Source: Rhodococcus sp. P1Y (lineage in GTDB: Bacteria; Actinomycetota; Actinomycetes; Mycobacteriales; Mycobacteriaceae). From it: a DNA stretch of 64,000 bases. The notes beneath the pieces were generated by a model. It had not been told where the DNA came from. It saw only the letters and a program-made list of their open reading frames with translations, and ran no database searches. Shown one piece after another: positions 17,957-27,754 of this stretch (position 1 is the stretch's first letter; every line of letters starts with the position of its first letter). Position numbers and translations under genes: made by a program. Where the stretch lies: contig NZ_CP032762.1 of the NCBI RefSeq assembly GCF_003641205.1, forward strand, positions 1,240,001 through 1,304,000, in the 5' to 3' direction.

Positions 17957-19588
17957 CACCGCCCACACGAGGTGGGCGAGCAGAACCGGTAGGGCGCTCG
18001 CACGTTCGTCCGGGATATCGCCGGGCACTCGGTAGAGCGCAAGGTCGTCGTCCTCGAAGATCTGCTCCAGCTGCTGCAGCGTCCGACCCGAGTCGCCCAT
18101 CTCGCCGGGCGTCGTCCGTTCCAGAAGAACCCAGCCGACACCCAGAGCTGCCAGCTGCGTCGCGCTTCCACCGGTCAGAAGAACCTGCTCGACGGTTTCT
18201 GCCCGCGTCCCCTCTCCCCGAACCGAGCCGCCGGCGACCAGCAACTCGCCCGTCTGCAGTACATCCAGTGGCAGCAAGCGCGGCGCCGGATCCAGGACGG
18301 GCGCATCCCCGCTGTAGGGGAAGATGCGGAACATCCCCGCGGGAAGGACAGCGACGTCGCCTTGTTCGCCGTCGAGTGTCTCGGCTACCGCAGCCCATCC
18401 CGAGGGATAGTCGACGGGCTTCAACTGACCTCCGACGCCCCAGCCGAGGTCCGGTAGTGCAATAACGACGGCAAGCATGGCCGCCAGGGCGGGAAGCCAC
18501 GCAGTGCGCAACCTCGCACCGGCCCACATGACACCTGCTGCGGCGGCAAGAGCGTAGAACGGCATCGCCAGCGCGACCCATTTCTGGGCGTCGCGCAGCA
18601 GTCCTGCGCCGGGAACTTCGGCGGATGCCCACTCGCCCAGCTCGATTCCAGGCCCGGTCGCCCCGAGAGCTGGACCGACAACGGCAACGGCGGCGAGGAC
18701 AGCCAGCGCGACGATCACCCGATTCCGGCGGCGTCGCCACAGCGGAACGAGGCCTCCGGCGATGACGACGAGAAGCAGAGCGGTCCCCAGCAGTGCGAAC
18801 AGCGAGGTGCGGGTGGCGGGGACGGCGTCCGAGTTCCAGATGCCGCCCAGGCCCGCGAGGCTCCCGAGAGTGCCCAGCCCCGGCTCGGCCCGCGCGGCGA
18901 AGGCTGCGACGCCGGTGGGATCGGTGCCCGTCGCACCGCTTCCCGACATCGCGGTTGCGACGAGCCAGGGGGCGGAGGCGGCCAGCGCGATCGCACCCGT
19001 GAGTGCGTAGTTACGGCGGGCGGGAACTACGCACGCACAGGCGGCGAAGCCGCACACCACCGCCAAAATCGCGCCCGTCGGTGTCAGGCCCGCCGCGGCG
19101 AAGCAGACTGCGAGCCAGGCCCACCGGCCGGTTCTGCGCAGGGTGACCACGGCGACGACCGTCCACGGCAAGGCTGCGTAGCCGACGAGCAAGCTCCAAT
19201 GTCCTTGCAGCAGTCGCTCGGCCACGTAGGGATTCCAGATCGCGACGGTCGACGCCACCAACAGTGCCGGAGTGCGCGCGGTGGGCAGCAGGGTGTGTGC
19301 GAGTTGCGCTGCTCCCCAACCGACCATCGACAGTGCAAGCAGCAGAATCACTTTGACGACTATTCCGCCGTCGACCACAGTCGACACTGCGGCCAGCAGT
19401 GCATCCTGCGGCACGGCCCGGGCCGCGGCGTCACCGATCCCGAGAGCGGACTCCGTGAAATAGGAGCGGGGTGTACTGACGGCGTCGCGCAGCAGCAGAT
19501 AACCAGGACCGAGAAGGGGTCCGAGGACCAGAACCGACAGCGCGAGACTGTAGACCGGCGGCGCCCACCCGGACCTCGACGACGCCAT
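17906..19588 (-). CDS. Polytopic membrane protein, GT-C-like (Rv0226c-like), carrying an in-frame repeat
   Basis: About 560 residues from ATG 19588, with ten or more TM helices in the N-terminal two thirds and a C-terminal soluble domain. Length and place match Rv0226c (576 residues), an uncharacterised membrane protein next to a glycosyltransferase; a GT-C arabinosyl- or mannosyl-type role is inferred. Residues CACVVPARRNYALTG, between two TM helices, are encoded by a complete family A palindromic repeat (18996-19053) that keeps the frame open. The longer frame to 19690 would overlap the divergent flippase and is less likely. Confidence 0.8.
   Translation of the reverse strand: MASSRSGWAPPVYSLALSVLVLGPLLGPGYLLLRDAVSTPRSYFTESALGIGDAAARAVPQDALLAAVSTVVDGGIVVKVILLLALSMVGWGAAQLAHTLLPTARTPALLVASTVAIWNPYVAERLLQGHWSLLVGYAALPWTVVAVVTLRRTGRWAWLAVCFAAAGLTPTGAILAVVCGFAACACVVPARRNYALTGAIALAASAPWLVATAMSGSGATGTDPTGVAAFAARAEPGLGTLGSLAGLGGIWNSDAVPATRTSLFALLGTALLLVVIAGGLVPLWRRRRNRVIVALAVLAAVAVVGPALGATGPGIELGEWASAEVPGAGLLRDAQKWVALAMPFYALAAAAGVMWAGARLRTAWLPALAAMLAVVIALPDLGWGVGGQLKPVDYPSGWAAVAETLDGEQGDVAVLPAGMFRIFPYSGDAPVLDPAPRLLPLDVLQTGELLVAGGSVRGEGTRAETVEQVLLTGGSATQLAALGVGWVLLERTTPGEMGDSGRTLQQLEQIFEDDDLALYRVPGDIPDERASALPVLLAHLVWAVLLVGGLGLAIGRRHKP
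18996..19053. repeat. Palindromic repeat family A inside a coding sequence
   Basis: CCCGTGAGTGCGTAGTTACG, ten bases, then GAACTACGCACGCACAGG and GGCGGCGAAGCCGC. It lies in frame within the Rv0226c-like gene and encodes about 19 residues in a predicted loop between TM helices. Confidence 0.8.
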
Positions 19589-19599
19589 GATCGGCACCC

Positions 19600-19605
19600 T
19601 ATACC
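19600..19605 (+). promoter_or_regulatory. Candidate -10 box of a leaderless flippase transcript
   Basis: TATACC lies eight bases before ATG 19614, so transcription would begin at or next to the start codon. There is no ribosome site. It overlaps the 5' end of the divergent membrane-protein gene. Confidence 0.4.
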
Positions 19606-19613
19606 GTGAGCGC

Positions 19614-20807
19614 ATGCCGACTCGCGCCGTCTCCGCCTCCGCCGTAGCGGGCATGACGATGGTGACGATCGGATCCATGACGGCCAACATCGCGTCGTAC
19701 TTGCTGCACCTTCCGGCAAGCAGGTTGCTGGGTGTCGAGAGGTACGGCGAGTTCGCATCGCTGCTGGCGGCGCAATTGGTCCTGGCGGTGCCGGCGCTCG
19801 CTCTGCAGTCCGTCGTCGCACGCGAGGTGGTGCGCGGGAGAGGCCGCCGCGAACTGCGGGTGCTGGGCTACCGCTGCGCTGCCGTGGTCGCGGTGCTTGC
19901 GTTCGCCGCCGCGCCCGTCGTGGCCTATGCGATGAGCACGAGTGTGCTGGCAACGGCATCGGCGCTCGTCGTCGCCCCTCTGCTCGTTCTGCTCGCGACC
20001 GAGCAGGGCCTGCTTCAGGGGACAGGTCGGTTCGGCAGGTTGAGCATCGTGCTGGCGTCGGCGGGTCTGGGCAAAGTCGTTCCCGCCGTGGTGGTGCTTC
20101 TGCTCGGCGGAGGTCCAGGGATCGTGCTTGCAGCGAGCGCAGCCGGTACAGGAATCGTCGCGGTCGGCGCGCGGCTGCTGGACCCGGGTGCCGCTGGCGG
20201 TACCGGGGGTGTCCGCATAGGCGTCGGGACAGTATTGAGGGCGTCGCAGGTGCAGTTGGTGCTCATACTGCTGTCCTCGGTGGATCTAATTCTGGCGCGC
20301 GCCGGATTGAGCGAGAGCGACGCCGGCATCTACGCCCTCGGTGCGGTCGCGACGAAGGCCGCATTCTGGCTACCGCAGGCAGTGGGCGTCGTGCTGTATC
20401 CGCGGATGGCTGATCCCGCCCAGTCTGCAGGCGCCCTGCGTTCGGCAATGGCCGTCGTGGCGGGTATCGGCGCGACGTTGGTAGTCGCCGCAGCGGTCGC
20501 CTCGGGGCTGGTAACCGTGCTGGCAGGCCAGGACTACGCCGCCGTCCAGGGTTACCTGTGGATCTTTGCCCTCCAGGGTGCAGCTCTGGCCGTGCTGCAG
20601 GGCGTGCTGCTGTGGGCGATCGCGGGGGAACGCACGATGCTTGCAGCGATAGCGTGGTTCGGCCTTCTGATCGAGCTTCTGCTGCTGGTTGTCGTGGCGT
20701 CGACACTCGCTCAATTCATCGTCGTTGCCGCGTCGGTCGCAACCGCGACCACCGTGCTCGTCGCGGCGGTGGCGTTGCTGGATCGGCGCCAGGGAACCCG
20801 AGCTTAA
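19614..20807 (+). CDS. Polysaccharide/lipid-linked sugar flippase (MATE/Wzx-like)
   Basis: A roughly 397-residue protein of about 12 hydrophobic segments, starting MPTRAVSASAVAGMTMVTIG. The early segment RLLGVERYGEFASLLAAQLV resembles the Wzx-type polysaccharide exporter family, which flip undecaprenyl- or decaprenyl-linked sugars. It sits divergently from the GT-C-like gene and next to a GT4 gene, suggesting one glycan pathway. I prefer ATG 19614, preceded by a -10-like TATACC (leaderless), over ATG 19587, which would overlap the divergent gene. It ends before a bidirectional terminator. Confidence 0.72.
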   Translation: MPTRAVSASAVAGMTMVTIGSMTANIASYLLHLPASRLLGVERYGEFASLLAAQLVLAVPALALQSVVAREVVRGRGRRELRVLGYRCAAVVAVLAFAAAPVVAYAMSTSVLATASALVVAPLLVLLATEQGLLQGTGRFGRLSIVLASAGLGKVVPAVVVLLLGGGPGIVLAASAAGTGIVAVGARLLDPGAAGGTGGVRIGVGTVLRASQVQLVLILLSSVDLILARAGLSESDAGIYALGAVATKAAFWLPQAVGVVLYPRMADPAQSAGALRSAMAVVAGIGATLVVAAAVASGLVTVLAGQDYAAVQGYLWIFALQGAALAVLQGVLLWAIAGERTMLAAIAWFGLLIELLLLVVVASTLAQFIVVAASVATATTVLVAAVALLDRRQGTRA

Positions 20808-20890
20808 TACTCCATTCTTTGCTGCTGTTCGCAGTTTTCCGTCGAAAGCTTCACAAGAATGGAGCGTCCTGCCCGCCTTGCTGTGAATAC

Positions 20891-20926
20891 ACCGATGGCG
20901 CGGACCTTTCGGACCGCGCCATCGGT
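20891..20926. terminator. Bidirectional terminator between flippase and DUF3068 genes
   Basis: ACCGATGGCGCGG (20891-20903) and CCGCGCCATCGGT (20914-20926) form a perfect 13-bp stem; GATTTCTTT follows on the plus strand. It separates two convergent genes. Confidence 0.8.
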
Positions 20927-20939
20927 GATTTCTTTCGAG

Positions 20940-22070
20940 TTACTCCTTGGAGAGGTTGGTCCTCGGGATGACCTCGGTCTGATCCGTCGTCCAGTCCCTG
21001 TTGCGGGGTTCTGCGGGTGCTGATCCGCCGCCGTCATTGGTGGAACGAGGACCACCGGAGCGGGCAGGCTGACGTGTGGAGCCGCCGCCGCGGAGTCCGA
21101 GGAGGACGCCGGCGATGAGTGCGATGACACCGAGGATGCCTGCGATGATCGGGATAGTGCGTCCGAACAGTGAGATCTTGTCCTGGCCGTCCTTGGCCTG
21201 CTGGATCTGGTACTCGACGGTGTTCTCGTCGAACGAGATCGGTGCCTTCAGAACGTCGACCTCGGACGTTCCTGCGCTGCGCGAGTAGTACTGGTGAATC
21301 TGCTCGTCACCCTTGACGACGACGCCGGTTTCCGGCTCGACCCACACCGAGCGCGTGTTCTCGTACCAGCGGGTCATCGTGACCGGAGCTTCGCCGCCTT
21401 CTACGCCCCAGGTGGAGGCCGGGAGCGTGACCTTGTTGGTCGGCAGGTTCACGACGCCGGAAAGGTCGACGGGGCCGACAGTCTGCTCGTACTTGTACAC
21501 CGTCGTGCCGTTGATCTCGGTCTCTTCGACGAAGTTGATGTCCTGCGAAGCGCGTGCGTTGACGTCGAAGTATGGGTACGACTTCTTCTCCGCGTTGAAC
21601 GGGAACTTGTACTGCAGACCGGTGTGCGGAACTTCCTCGGCCGGCTTGTCACCCTGGACCTGAATGGTGCCGACTGGGTTCTCTACGGGCATCGACGTGA
21701 CGCGGTCGAGCGTCACACGGTCGACGCTCGCGGTGAGGAGTCCGCTGTCGCCCTGCTTGTCGCCCCGGCGAAGAGTCTGTCCGGCCTGCACCGTGATCTC
21801 GTCGGCGTTCGACGGTTCCTCGACGGTGACGAAGCGCTGCGACACCAAATCGACGTTCTCGTCCACCTGAGCGCGACCCGCCGCGAGCGATGCCGCGTTG
21901 AGCACGCTGCCCGTTCCGGTGGACACCGTGGTGACTTCGAGATCCAACGGCGTCTTCTCGAGGCGAGGTACCGTGTACGTCGGAATGAGGATCGCCGCTA
22001 CCAGCAGAAATGTGCCCAATCCAACGAGTGCGAGGGCAACTGTCCGGCTCGGCCCTGGGCGCTCCGCCAT
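20940..22070 (-). CDS. DUF3068 (PorA-family) membrane-anchored exported protein
   Basis: A 376-residue protein with an N-terminal TM anchor (ALALVGLGTFLLVAAILIPT), a large extracytoplasmic beta-rich domain and a C-terminal TM helix (TIPIIAGILGVIALIAGVLL) followed by a short cytoplasmic tail rich in Arg, Gly and Pro. This matches DUF3068 and Rv0227c, a conserved envelope protein of mycolate-producing bacteria with no proven function. AAGGAG lies eight bases before the ATG. It shares a 191-bp divergent region with the acyltransferase gene. Confidence 0.85.
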   Translation of the reverse strand: MAERPGPSRTVALALVGLGTFLLVAAILIPTYTVPRLEKTPLDLEVTTVSTGTGSVLNAASLAAGRAQVDENVDLVSQRFVTVEEPSNADEITVQAGQTLRRGDKQGDSGLLTASVDRVTLDRVTSMPVENPVGTIQVQGDKPAEEVPHTGLQYKFPFNAEKKSYPYFDVNARASQDINFVEETEINGTTVYKYEQTVGPVDLSGVVNLPTNKVTLPASTWGVEGGEAPVTMTRWYENTRSVWVEPETGVVVKGDEQIHQYYSRSAGTSEVDVLKAPISFDENTVEYQIQQAKDGQDKISLFGRTIPIIAGILGVIALIAGVLLGLRGGGSTRQPARSGGPRSTNDGGGSAPAEPRNRDWTTDQTEVIPRTNLSKE

Positions 22071-22261
22071 GTGAGAATCTCCTTAGTCGTGTTCCCGGCG
22101 TGCCGCTGCTTCCACCCCCGACAGGTCTGGGCGAAGATATGCCCATTCCTGGAGTGTCCGATTGGTATCGCCACGTCGCAGGTGACAGTAACAGTGATCA
22201 CGCTGCGCAGTCGCGGGCACGCCCGATGATGGCGCGAGTTTCACAGTGGAGTGTTTGACTG

Positions 22262-23434
22262 GTGGAGATGAGTACTCCGACCGACCAGCTCCCACGCTCC
22301 GTCGTACCGCTTCGAGGGTTCATCCCGTCGCTCGAAGGGATGCGCGCGTTCGCGGCGCTCGGGATCATCGTCACGCACGTCGCATTCCAGACGGGCGCCG
22401 CGAGTTCACCCGTCATGGGCCGGATTTGGGGTCGCTTCGATCTGACCGTCGCGATCTTCTTCGCGCTGTCCGGGTTCCTGCTGTGGCGTCCGCACGCAGC
22501 ACAGGCGAGGGGGCAGGGCTCGGCGCAGCCGATCGCGAGGTACCTGTGGTCGCGTGCGGTTCGCATTCTCCCCGCGTACTGGGTGGTCGTGACGCTCGTA
22601 CTTCTTTTTCTGCCGAACACGGGTGGCAGTTGGCGGGTGTGGGCCGCGAACTTGTCACTGACGCAGGTGTTCGTGCCGTTGACCCTGACCGAGGGCATGA
22701 CTCAGATGTGGAGCCTGTCCGTCGAAGTGGCGTTCTATCTGTTGCTGCCGGTGCTCGGCCTGGCGATGGCGGGATTGCGAGGCGAGGGCGCGCGGTTCCG
22801 AATTCCTGTGCTGGTAGTCGCGGCCGTGGTCACCCTGTCGTGGGCGTTCGTTCCTGTGGCGACTCCTGACGCCATTCATCACGACAACTGGCTCCCCGGT
22901 TACTTCCCGTGGTTCGCAGCTGGAATGGTGTTGGCGGAGTACTCGACGCGACGGGAGACGTGGCTGCACCGGCTCGCAGCGCGCAGAGTGGTCGTAGCGG
23001 TCATCGCTGTGGTGGCATTCGCGGCGTCGGCCACGCCTCTCGCCGGTCCACAAGGTCTGGTCAGGCCGGAGCCGTGGCAGTTCGAAGTCAAGATCGTGCT
23101 CGGGGCCGTGCTCGCGTTCGCGCTACTCGCGCCGCTGGTGCTCGCGGGCGAGCATGTGGCGCACCGCTTCCTGTCCCATCCCGTCACGCTCGCGCTCGGG
23201 CGGTGGTCCTACGGAATCTTCATCTGGCACTTGGTGATTCTGGCGATGGTCTTCCCGGTATTCGGAATTGTTCCGTTCTCGGGGCACTTCGTTCTTGTCC
23301 TGATGGTGACCGTCGTCCTGTCGATCCCGGTCGCCGCGGCGAGTTACGCGCTCGTCGAGGAGCCGGCACGGCGGTTGATGCGCTACGCGCCAGGCGAACC
23401 GTCCGAAAAACAACTGTCACGCACGGGTACGTAG
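22262..23434 (+). CDS. Membrane acyltransferase, acyltransferase-3 family (Rv0228-like)
   Basis: A 390-residue integral membrane protein with about ten TM helices. The N-terminal block IPSLEGMRAFAALGIIVTHVAF contains the family's Arg and His (R-A-x10-H), and WSLSVEVAFYLLLP is the second hallmark. Members O-acylate envelope glycans or lipids. It matches Rv0228 by order and length (407 residues). GTG 22262 or ATG 22268 may be used. Its last 18 bp overlap the end of the convergent aftD. Confidence 0.85.
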   Translation: MEMSTPTDQLPRSVVPLRGFIPSLEGMRAFAALGIIVTHVAFQTGAASSPVMGRIWGRFDLTVAIFFALSGFLLWRPHAAQARGQGSAQPIARYLWSRAVRILPAYWVVVTLVLLFLPNTGGSWRVWAANLSLTQVFVPLTLTEGMTQMWSLSVEVAFYLLLPVLGLAMAGLRGEGARFRIPVLVVAAVVTLSWAFVPVATPDAIHHDNWLPGYFPWFAAGMVLAEYSTRRETWLHRLAARRVVVAVIAVVAFAASATPLAGPQGLVRPEPWQFEVKIVLGAVLAFALLAPLVLAGEHVAHRFLSHPVTLALGRWSYGIFIWHLVILAMVFPVFGIVPFSGHFVLVLMVTVVLSIPVAAASYALVEEPARRLMRYAPGEPSEKQLSRTGT

Positions 23435-26400
23435 CGCACTGACGGCAACGGCCACAAGGGCTACCAGGGCCGCGAGCTGGATCAGCGACGAATGCCCGAT
23501 GTAGCCGTCGGGATGACGCCAGGGGCCCTTCGACAACAGGGCCGTAGCCAGCAGCGTCCCGAGGCCGGCCACCACGACCAAGGATTTCGCGGTGGCGTCG
23601 GGCCCGAAGCGTCGGTTGGCCAGAACTGCACCCACGGCGACAACCGCTGTGGTGACGATTCCGCCGAGTCCAGCGATGACCGTCACCGCCACTGCGAGTG
23701 CGGCCATTCCGAGCACGCGACTGCGCCACGGAGTAGGCGCACCGTCGGTAGTGGAACTACTGCGCCGAAATGCGAAGAACACCAACGGGATCAGAAGGAA
23801 GAGTCCGCCGAAGATTCCCATTCGATACCAGGTGTCCGAAGGATAGGCGAGCGTCACTGTGCCCGAGATGCCCGCAGGAACGATCCAACCCTGTTGCCAG
23901 CCGTTCACCGTCACGGGTTTCAAGTCTTGTCCGCCGGATGTTGCGCGCCAGCCGGAGTTGTTGCTCTCCGGCACAACGATCAGTCGGTCCTCGTCGCTGT
24001 CGCCGACGGTGATCTCGCGGTGGTCAGCGTCCCATGCGGTGGTCTCCGCCGCCTGCGGTGCCGAACTGGTGGGACTGGTGGCCGGAACAGGCATGGTGCG
24101 CAACCGAACACCGTCGACGACGAATGCTGCCCCGGGATCGACGACGATGTCCTGACGGCCTTCCGGAAGCGGAATTGGGTTCAAGGTTTCGTTCGGTACC
24201 GGGAACGGGCCCTCGCAGACGGTTGCCTTCAGCGGTTCACCCGAACGGAGCTGCTCGGCAGTAGCTGTCACCGAAGCGCGCACTGTCTGCCCGGCAATCG
24301 ACATGATCGGCCCGACGTCGCACGCGACGGTGATGGGTCTTTGTTCGTCGAGCGGAGTGCCGACTTCACGCCCGCCGGACAGGACCGTCACCTCGGCCAC
24401 ACCTGGGGGCTGCGGAAGGACGAACCCGAGCGAGTTCTTGTCCAGCACGTCGTCCCAGTCGACGATCGACAGAACGATCCTGTCGGTCACCTGGGGAAAC
24501 AGCTCGATGGTCGACGGTGTGTGCGGATCGACCTCGCGGACCTGCGCTCCGCCGCCGAGATCGACGGCAACGGCTGTGGGATGGGCGGGCAGAGCGCCCA
24601 GGCTTGGGGTGAGAGTCAGTCCGTCGACGAGAGTCGGTTCGGGCAGGGTTATCGTCAGCGTCGGTTGTGTGCCTGCTCGGGTCTCGATGCTCTTCTCAGG
24701 GGCTGTCCACGCCGTTCGGTCGTCACCGTCGGTCGCCGCGAACGCCGATCCCTGCAGATCTCCGACATCGGAGGCGCCCGATGCGACCGGTCGACCGGGT
24801 TGGGAGAGTAGGGCTTCCAGTTCGGGGCTTTGGCGGGTGCGTAGCGTCAGCTCTGGAAGTACCGCGGTGCCCACCGGAACGGACAGCGTGCGGGAGAATC
24901 GACCGAGTTCCTCTGGGGGCACGGAAAGTCCACTGCTGCAGCGAATTCTGTCCTCGGTGTCCAGGCATCCGGATCGACCGGGGAACTCCTGAGCGAGTTC
25001 CCAGCTCGTCACGTGAGCGGCCTCTGGTGTCGTCGGCAACACGGCGCGGTGGACGATCGAAACCTGCTGTGGGTCATCGCGGTTCGAGTAGTCGTCGACG
25101 GTCAATTCGCTGATTCCGAACTGGCTTCCCCGTGTGCCGTCCACCGTGGACTTGGCGGTGATACGTACCCAGGGTGTCTCGCCGCCGGGAAGCGAGACCG
25201 TCATCTTCTCGCCCGGTTTGTCGATGCGGGTTGCCGTACTGCCGTTGGGCGTGGTGACCTCCAGCCACTTGACGGGGTCGCCGATGGTGCCGGGACTGGT
25301 TCGCAGATTCAGGAGGCCGCCGGAGATCGGCTCGTCGAAGTCGAGCTGAAGCCACTGCCCCACAGCGCTTTCGATACCGTTGCTGACCCAGCTGGTGGCC
25401 AGATCGCCGTCGACGACCGCTGCCACGCCGCTCCCCGGTTTGGTTCCGCCGATCTGGGTGGAGTCCGACGCCGAGCTCGACGCGGTAATTCTCGCGCCCT
25501 CCCATTCGCCGTCGACGGTGTCGGCACCGTACACGGGATAGTCTCCGACCGCGTTGAGGGAGCGTCTCGGTTCGTCCTTGGATCGCAGTGCCGAATTGTG
25601 GTTGTCCACCTGACCGAAGTCGGTCTCGCGGTTCATCGGTGTGTCGGTCACCGTGACATCGCGGACCGGGAGGTCAGCGGCTGCGGCATCGGATGCGAGG
25701 ATCACCGGCCCCTGCGGGACGGGACTCGGTGCGCCGCTGCGTCGTTCTTCGTTCAGACGCTGTACGGACTCGGGGCCGCCCTGAACAAACGGGACGCGGT
25801 CGAGATCGACGGTGTAAGGGCCCGACACCGTCGTCGGCGACTCCACCGCGTAGATCTCCACCGCCGGATAAGACGGCCGCAGGTCGCCGTCGACGGTGAA
25901 TCCCTCCACCGATCCCGCGGTGATGTCGTCGCCGAACTGCGCTACCTTCTCGAGTCCGGGCGAACCGTCCAGGGCCGCGTGGACCTGGGCTGGTCGAGTC
26001 GAACGAGACGTCTCGGGGTCGAGATCGTTCCGTACGACAACGTAGTGGATCCCTTGTCCCAGAAGGGTATCTGCCAACCCGGCCGAGGACCTTCCGTCGG
26101 CGATGAGGCGTTGAACCGAGTCGAGGGCGCGGATTGCGCCGGGCGGAGTGAGCGGAATGGAGTCGCGCACAGCCCACGGAGTCGTCGCGAGCGCCTGTAG
26201 CGGCTCATCGCGTGTCAGACCCCAGGTCTGCAGTGCGAACGGTGCCCCGGGTACGACGAGTGCGCGCTGGGCGTCCGAGCCGTCGGGCGAGGTTCCCGAC
26301 GCGTGTTCGGTGAGCCAGTCGGCGGTTTCGTGCCAGTACTCGGGAATGGCCTCGTAAGCACCGCGGGGGGCCAGCTTTCCGGTCCACGCAAGGGAAGTCG

Positions 26401-27754
26401 AGAACGTGAGCGCGACGAGTACGAGGCCCGCGACGGCGACCATCTTGTCCCGCTCGGGGTGAGTGATGGCCGCCCGCCACGTCCTGCCCGGCACGGACCC
26501 CGGCATCGGGACCTTTCCGAGGAGGTGTGCAAGGCCGAGTACCAACGGAATTCGTACGAGCGGCTCCAGTTTGTGCACATTGCGCAGAGGAGCGCCTGCC
26601 GAATCCAGAAACAGGCGCACGGTGTCGGCGATGGGCGAGCCGAGCCCGCCGACGTATCCCGCAGTGAGGCCGACGATGCCGACGAACAGCACGACCGTCA
26701 GGCGCCCGCGGCCGGGCATCGACCGCATCGCAAGTCCGACGACACCCGCAGCGGCGATGACACCCGTCGCGACCACTGCTGCGGGTTGGGTCACCAGAAC
26801 CGCACCCGCTACCCGCTCGGGAGAGACGAACGGGGTCCAACTGCTGGTGCCGCGCAGGATCTCGGCGAGCGACGCCCACTGCGTTGTCGTGCCGGAGGAT
26901 TCGATGTAATCGAGGAACGGTGGGCTGACCTTGCCGAGGAGCAGAAGCGGCACGATCCACCACAGGGTCGCGAGGACGAGGAATCCTGTCCACCAGCCGC
27001 TGAAGATCAGCCACCGGCGGTTGGGGCGGTGGCACAGAATCCAGACCACCCCGACGAGACATGCGGCTGCGGTGGCGACGGCGTTCACCGCGCCCATCAG
27101 TGCAACAGCGAGCGCAGACTGAGCCGCGAGCATGCGCAGCCCTGGTGGAGCGCTGTTTGCCAGGGGCGTTCCACGCCAGTGGCGCGAATAAGTGCCTTCG
27201 GGGGCACTTAATCGCACCACTGGGCCGGAGGCCCGGAATGCCAGCACGATCGGAAGGAGTACCCACGGCGCGAGCATCATCGGCATGGATTCCGACGAGA
27301 TCGATGCGAGCGTGGTGATCACACGAGGGGACAGCGCGAATGCGGTCGCCGCGATGATGCGCGAGCTTCTGCTGCCGATACCCAGCGCCTCGGCGAGCCG
27401 GATGATTCCCCAGAAACCGGCGATCAGCAGCAGCGCCCACCAGATGCGCTGCGTGATCCACGGCGGAATCGACAGGACGTCACCGAGTGCGAAGAAAGCA
27501 CCGTGGGGGAAGAAGTATCCGTATGCCTGGTTCTGAACCTGGCCGAGCGGTGCCTGCGACGTCCATTGATGGGACGCGCGTGCGAGAAATCCGAGGGGGT
27601 TCTGCGTCAGGTCGTACTTGGTGTCGGCGACGGTGTAGCCGGGGACCTGAAGGAACGACAGAAGGAGGGCAAGGGTCGAGACGCCGAGCAGCCACCTACG
27701 ACCGAGTGGTTCGGAAGAGATCGAAGCAGAAGCGTCAGCGGCTGCCGTACTCAA
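23417..27754 (-). CDS. aftD: Alpha-(1->3)-arabinofuranosyltransferase AftD, with an in-frame repeat
   Basis: A 1445-residue protein matching Rv0236c/AftD (1400 residues). AftD is a GT-C enzyme using decaprenyl-phospho-arabinose to branch arabinogalactan and lipoarabinomannan outside the membrane. The N-terminal half has multiple TM helices with the acidic loop VADTKYDLTQNPLGF; the C-terminal half has carbohydrate-binding, discoidin-like modules (WLQLDFDEPISGGLLNLR) and ends with TM helices. The start appears to be TTG 27754, overlapping the end of the upstream small gene by 20 bp. Residues PEGTYSRHWRGTPL in a loop are encoded by a family B repeat (27176-27223). Confidence 0.92.
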   Translation of the reverse strand: MSTAAADASASISSEPLGRRWLLGVSTLALLLSFLQVPGYTVADTKYDLTQNPLGFLARASHQWTSQAPLGQVQNQAYGYFFPHGAFFALGDVLSIPPWITQRIWWALLLIAGFWGIIRLAEALGIGSRSSRIIAATAFALSPRVITTLASISSESMPMMLAPWVLLPIVLAFRASGPVVRLSAPEGTYSRHWRGTPLANSAPPGLRMLAAQSALAVALMGAVNAVATAAACLVGVVWILCHRPNRRWLIFSGWWTGFLVLATLWWIVPLLLLGKVSPPFLDYIESSGTTTQWASLAEILRGTSSWTPFVSPERVAGAVLVTQPAAVVATGVIAAAGVVGLAMRSMPGRGRLTVVLFVGIVGLTAGYVGGLGSPIADTVRLFLDSAGAPLRNVHKLEPLVRIPLVLGLAHLLGKVPMPGSVPGRTWRAAITHPERDKMVAVAGLVLVALTFSTSLAWTGKLAPRGAYEAIPEYWHETADWLTEHASGTSPDGSDAQRALVVPGAPFALQTWGLTRDEPLQALATTPWAVRDSIPLTPPGAIRALDSVQRLIADGRSSAGLADTLLGQGIHYVVVRNDLDPETSRSTRPAQVHAALDGSPGLEKVAQFGDDITAGSVEGFTVDGDLRPSYPAVEIYAVESPTTVSGPYTVDLDRVPFVQGGPESVQRLNEERRSGAPSPVPQGPVILASDAAAADLPVRDVTVTDTPMNRETDFGQVDNHNSALRSKDEPRRSLNAVGDYPVYGADTVDGEWEGARITASSSASDSTQIGGTKPGSGVAAVVDGDLATSWVSNGIESAVGQWLQLDFDEPISGGLLNLRTSPGTIGDPVKWLEVTTPNGSTATRIDKPGEKMTVSLPGGETPWVRITAKSTVDGTRGSQFGISELTVDDYSNRDDPQQVSIVHRAVLPTTPEAAHVTSWELAQEFPGRSGCLDTEDRIRCSSGLSVPPEELGRFSRTLSVPVGTAVLPELTLRTRQSPELEALLSQPGRPVASGASDVGDLQGSAFAATDGDDRTAWTAPEKSIETRAGTQPTLTITLPEPTLVDGLTLTPSLGALPAHPTAVAVDLGGGAQVREVDPHTPSTIELFPQVTDRIVLSIVDWDDVLDKNSLGFVLPQPPGVAEVTVLSGGREVGTPLDEQRPITVACDVGPIMSIAGQTVRASVTATAEQLRSGEPLKATVCEGPFPVPNETLNPIPLPEGRQDIVVDPGAAFVVDGVRLRTMPVPATSPTSSAPQAAETTAWDADHREITVGDSDEDRLIVVPESNNSGWRATSGGQDLKPVTVNGWQQGWIVPAGISGTVTLAYPSDTWYRMGIFGGLFLLIPLVFFAFRRSSSTTDGAPTPWRSRVLGMAALAVAVTVIAGLGGIVTTAVVAVGAVLANRRFGPDATAKSLVVVAGLGTLLATALLSKGPWRHPDGYIGHSSLIQLAALVALVAVAVSALRTRA
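27176..27223. repeat. Palindromic repeat family B inside aftD
   Basis: CCAGTGGCGCGAATAAGTGCC and GGCACTTAATCGCACCACTGG pair at 19 of 21 positions around a short GGG-rich loop. It is in frame within aftD. The second copy lies at 45890-45933. Confidence 0.75.
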
